NCBI GenBank assembly: GCA_963728475.1
Contig: CAVSKL010000001.1
Location: forward strand, 1,860,001-1,924,000
Reading direction: 5' to 3'
Length of the DNA stretch: 64,000 bases
Source: CAVSKL01 sp963728475 [NCBI: Candidatus Eiseniibacteriota bacterium]
GTDB taxonomy: Bacteria > Eisenbacteria > RBG-16-71-46 > JABDJR01
Shown: in pieces, positions 62,666 through 64,000 of the stretch
Layout: every line of letters starts with the position of its first letter
How positions within the stretch are numbered: the first letter of the stretch is position 1
Made by a program: the position numbers and the translations under genes
The notes under the pieces: model-generated
Database searches by the model: none
Told to the model about the DNA's origin: nothing
The model's input: only the letters and a program-made list of their open reading frames with translations

Positions 62666-64000
62666 TCAGCGGTCGGTGAAGGCCTCGAGGATTCCGGCCG
62701 CCATCTCGAACCGGTTGAACGGGGGCATGAGGTAGGCGCCCCGGCACATGGGCCGGGTCTCGCGCAGGATGTCGATGGCCACCGCGATCCCCTCCTCCAC
62801 CCCCCGGTCGCCGGCCCGGCGCATGCGGGCGCGGACCTCCTCGGGCACGCTCATCCCCGGGATCTCGTTGTGGATGAAGTCGGCGTGGCGGGCGTTGCGC
62901 AGCGGCAGGATCCCCACGCAGAGCGGGATCGGGAGGTCGGGCACCCGTTTCAGCAGGTTCTCCAGGTCGCGGGGGTCGTAGATGGGCTGGGTGAAGATGA
63001 AGTGCGCCCCCGCCTCGATCTTCCGGTGGAGCTTGGCCACCTCCGCGTCCAGGTCCACCGCGGTGGGGTTGGCGGCCACGCAGATCCGGAACTGGGTGGA
63101 CTCGTCCAGGGACTTCCCGGTGAGATCCTCGCCCCGGTTGAGGTTGGAGATGAGCCGGGTCAGCGACACCGAGTCCAGGTCGAACACGTCCGAGGCCTGG
63201 ACGTAGCCCCCCACCTGCACCGGGTCGCCGGTGATGGCGATGACGTTCCTGATCCCCAGGGCGTAGGCGCCCATGAGTTCGGACTGGGTGCCGAGGATGT
63301 TCCGGTCGCGGCAGGAGACGTGGAGCAAGGTCTCGATGCCCGCGTCCCGTTCGATGATGTGGCAGAACGCGCTCGGGCTCATGCGCGGCCGGGCCAGCGG
63401 GCTGTCGGCCACGTTGATCGCGTCGGCGCCCTTCCCCTTGAGGTAGATCGCGCTCTCCACGTAGCGCTCCACGTTGATCCCCCGCGGGGGGTCGATCTCC
63501 ACCGAGATCGCGAACCGCCGTCCCAGCATCTCGTAGAAGCCGGGGCGGCGCGCGGAGGCCGGCGCGGCCGCGGGGGGGGAGGGCTCCCAGACCTCGATCC
63601 GATGCGCTTCGCCGGGAGGATGGGGAACGAGGCCCGTGACCGCCTCGGCCACGGCGCGCACGTGGTCGGGAGTGGTGCCGCAGCAGCCCCCCACCGCGGC
63701 CACCCCCAGCTCCACCGCCCGGCGGGCGAAGTCGGCCACGTACTCGGGGGAGGAGAGATAGATGTAGCGCCCGCCCATGAGGCTCGGCAGCCCGGCGTTG
63801 GGCATGGCCACCACCGGCACCCCCGCCGCCGGAACCAGCTTCTCCAGCACCTCGAGGATCCCCTGGGGACCCACGCTGCAGTTGGCGCCCACCGCCGCCG
63901 CTCCCTCCGCGGAGAGGATGCGGGCCACCTCCTGGGGCTTGTTGCCCACCAGGGTCTTGGCCTCCTCGTTGAAGGTCATGAGCGCGACCACCGGGACCTC
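62666..64000 (-). CDS. bifunctional homocysteine S-methyltransferase / methylenetetrahydrofolate reductase, 5' end outside window
   Basis: At least 444 residues; the frame stays open to the window edge, so the N terminus is missing. The first 125 residues are the end of a homocysteine S-methyltransferase domain, with the zinc ligands in 'GANCSVGPQG' and 'VGGCCGTTPDHVRAVA'. After a Pro/Ala linker (about 145-165) comes a full MTHFR-type domain: 'ISVEIDPPRGINVERYVE', 'LLHVSCRDRNILGTQSEL', 'VIAITGDPVQVGGY', 'AGAHFIFTQPIYD' and 'LPIPLCVGILPLRNARHADFIHNEIPG', in turn. It joins the two steps that make methionine from methylene-THF and homocysteine, as in B. subtilis YitJ. Confidence 0.93.
   Translation of the reverse strand, partial: EVPVVALMTFNEEAKTLVGNKPQEVARILSAEGAAAVGANCSVGPQGILEVLEKLVPAAGVPVVAMPNAGLPSLMGGRYIYLSSPEYVADFARRAVELGVAAVGGCCGTTPDHVRAVAEAVTGLVPHPPGEAHRIEVWEPSPPAAAPASARRPGFYEMLGRRFAISVEIDPPRGINVERYVESAIYLKGKGADAINVADSPLARPRMSPSAFCHIIERDAGIETLLHVSCRDRNILGTQSELMGAYALGIRNVIAITGDPVQVGGYVQASDVFDLDSVSLTRLISNLNRGEDLTGKSLDESTQFRICVAANPTAVDLDAEVAKLHRKIEAGAHFIFTQPIYDPRDLENLLKRVPDLPIPLCVGILPLRNARHADFIHNEIPGMSVPEEVRARMRRAGDRGVEEGIAVAIDILRETRPMCRGAYLMPPFNRFEMAAGILEAFTDR

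Overview
The window is 64 kb of very GC-rich (about 70% by eye), densely coded bacterial DNA with no rRNA, tRNA, CRISPR array or insertion sequence that I can see. Outer-membrane polysaccharide machinery (YjbH, SLBB/Wza-like and Wzi-like proteins) and many lipoproteins point to a diderm (Gram-negative) cell. A multihaem cytochrome, indolepyruvate oxidoreductase, quinol-type nitric oxide reductase and a eukaryote-like citrate synthase suggest an anaerobic or facultative respirer. My best guess is an uncultured high-GC lineage (Eisenbacteria-like, or a relative of Desulfobacterota); this is low confidence because no marker gene settles it.

Region 1 (1-22.1 kb) is a Wzx/Wzy-type exopolysaccharide or capsule locus: two YjbH proteins, a small Cys-rich secreted protein, a radical SAM/SPASM protein, a nucleotidyltransferase-like protein, an initiating sugar-phosphate transferase, a sugar dehydrogenase and acetyltransferase, five glycosyltransferases (two of them on the minus strand), an SLBB export channel, a Wzz chain-length protein, a flippase, a polymerase/ligase and a Wzi-like barrel. 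Several junctions are 4-7 nt overlaps.

Region 2 (22.2-27.3 kb) is the most interesting part. A sigma-54 activator with two Cys-containing PAS domains precedes two similar upstream sites and a near-consensus -24/-12 promoter. That promoter drives a TPR protein, an 11-haem lipoprotein cytochrome interrupted by one in-frame TGA, and a tandem-rhodanese lipoprotein, ending at a terminator. Directly after the TGA lies a hairpin with a bulged U and a GU-containing loop, very like a bacterial SECIS element, so the cytochrome is probably a selenoprotein (Sec71).

Region 3 (27.3-45.5 kb) holds an IorB/IorA pair in which IorA is fused to a GltD-like flavoprotein, a mitochondrial-type citrate synthase, a 1586-residue AMP-ligase/GNAT fusion, a second Wzi-like barrel coupled to a HEAT-repeat protein, and a nitric-oxide module (YwiC-like, RIC, qNOR) divergent from an Rrf2 regulator, with well-formed promoters and a palindrome between them.

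Region 4 (45.5-64 kb) is mostly housekeeping: valS, a DUF4139 protein, three tandem Cys-rich lipoproteins, uvrB, a secreted unknown, nadC, birA, nhaA, dapF, cvpA, a Memo-AMMECR1 fusion, a leucine dehydrogenase-type gene with a textbook promoter, and the 3' part of a homocysteine methyltransferase/MTHFR gene that runs off the window. Several genes have a -10-like box only 7-9 nt before the start codon and no Shine-Dalgarno, which suggests leaderless transcripts are common here.
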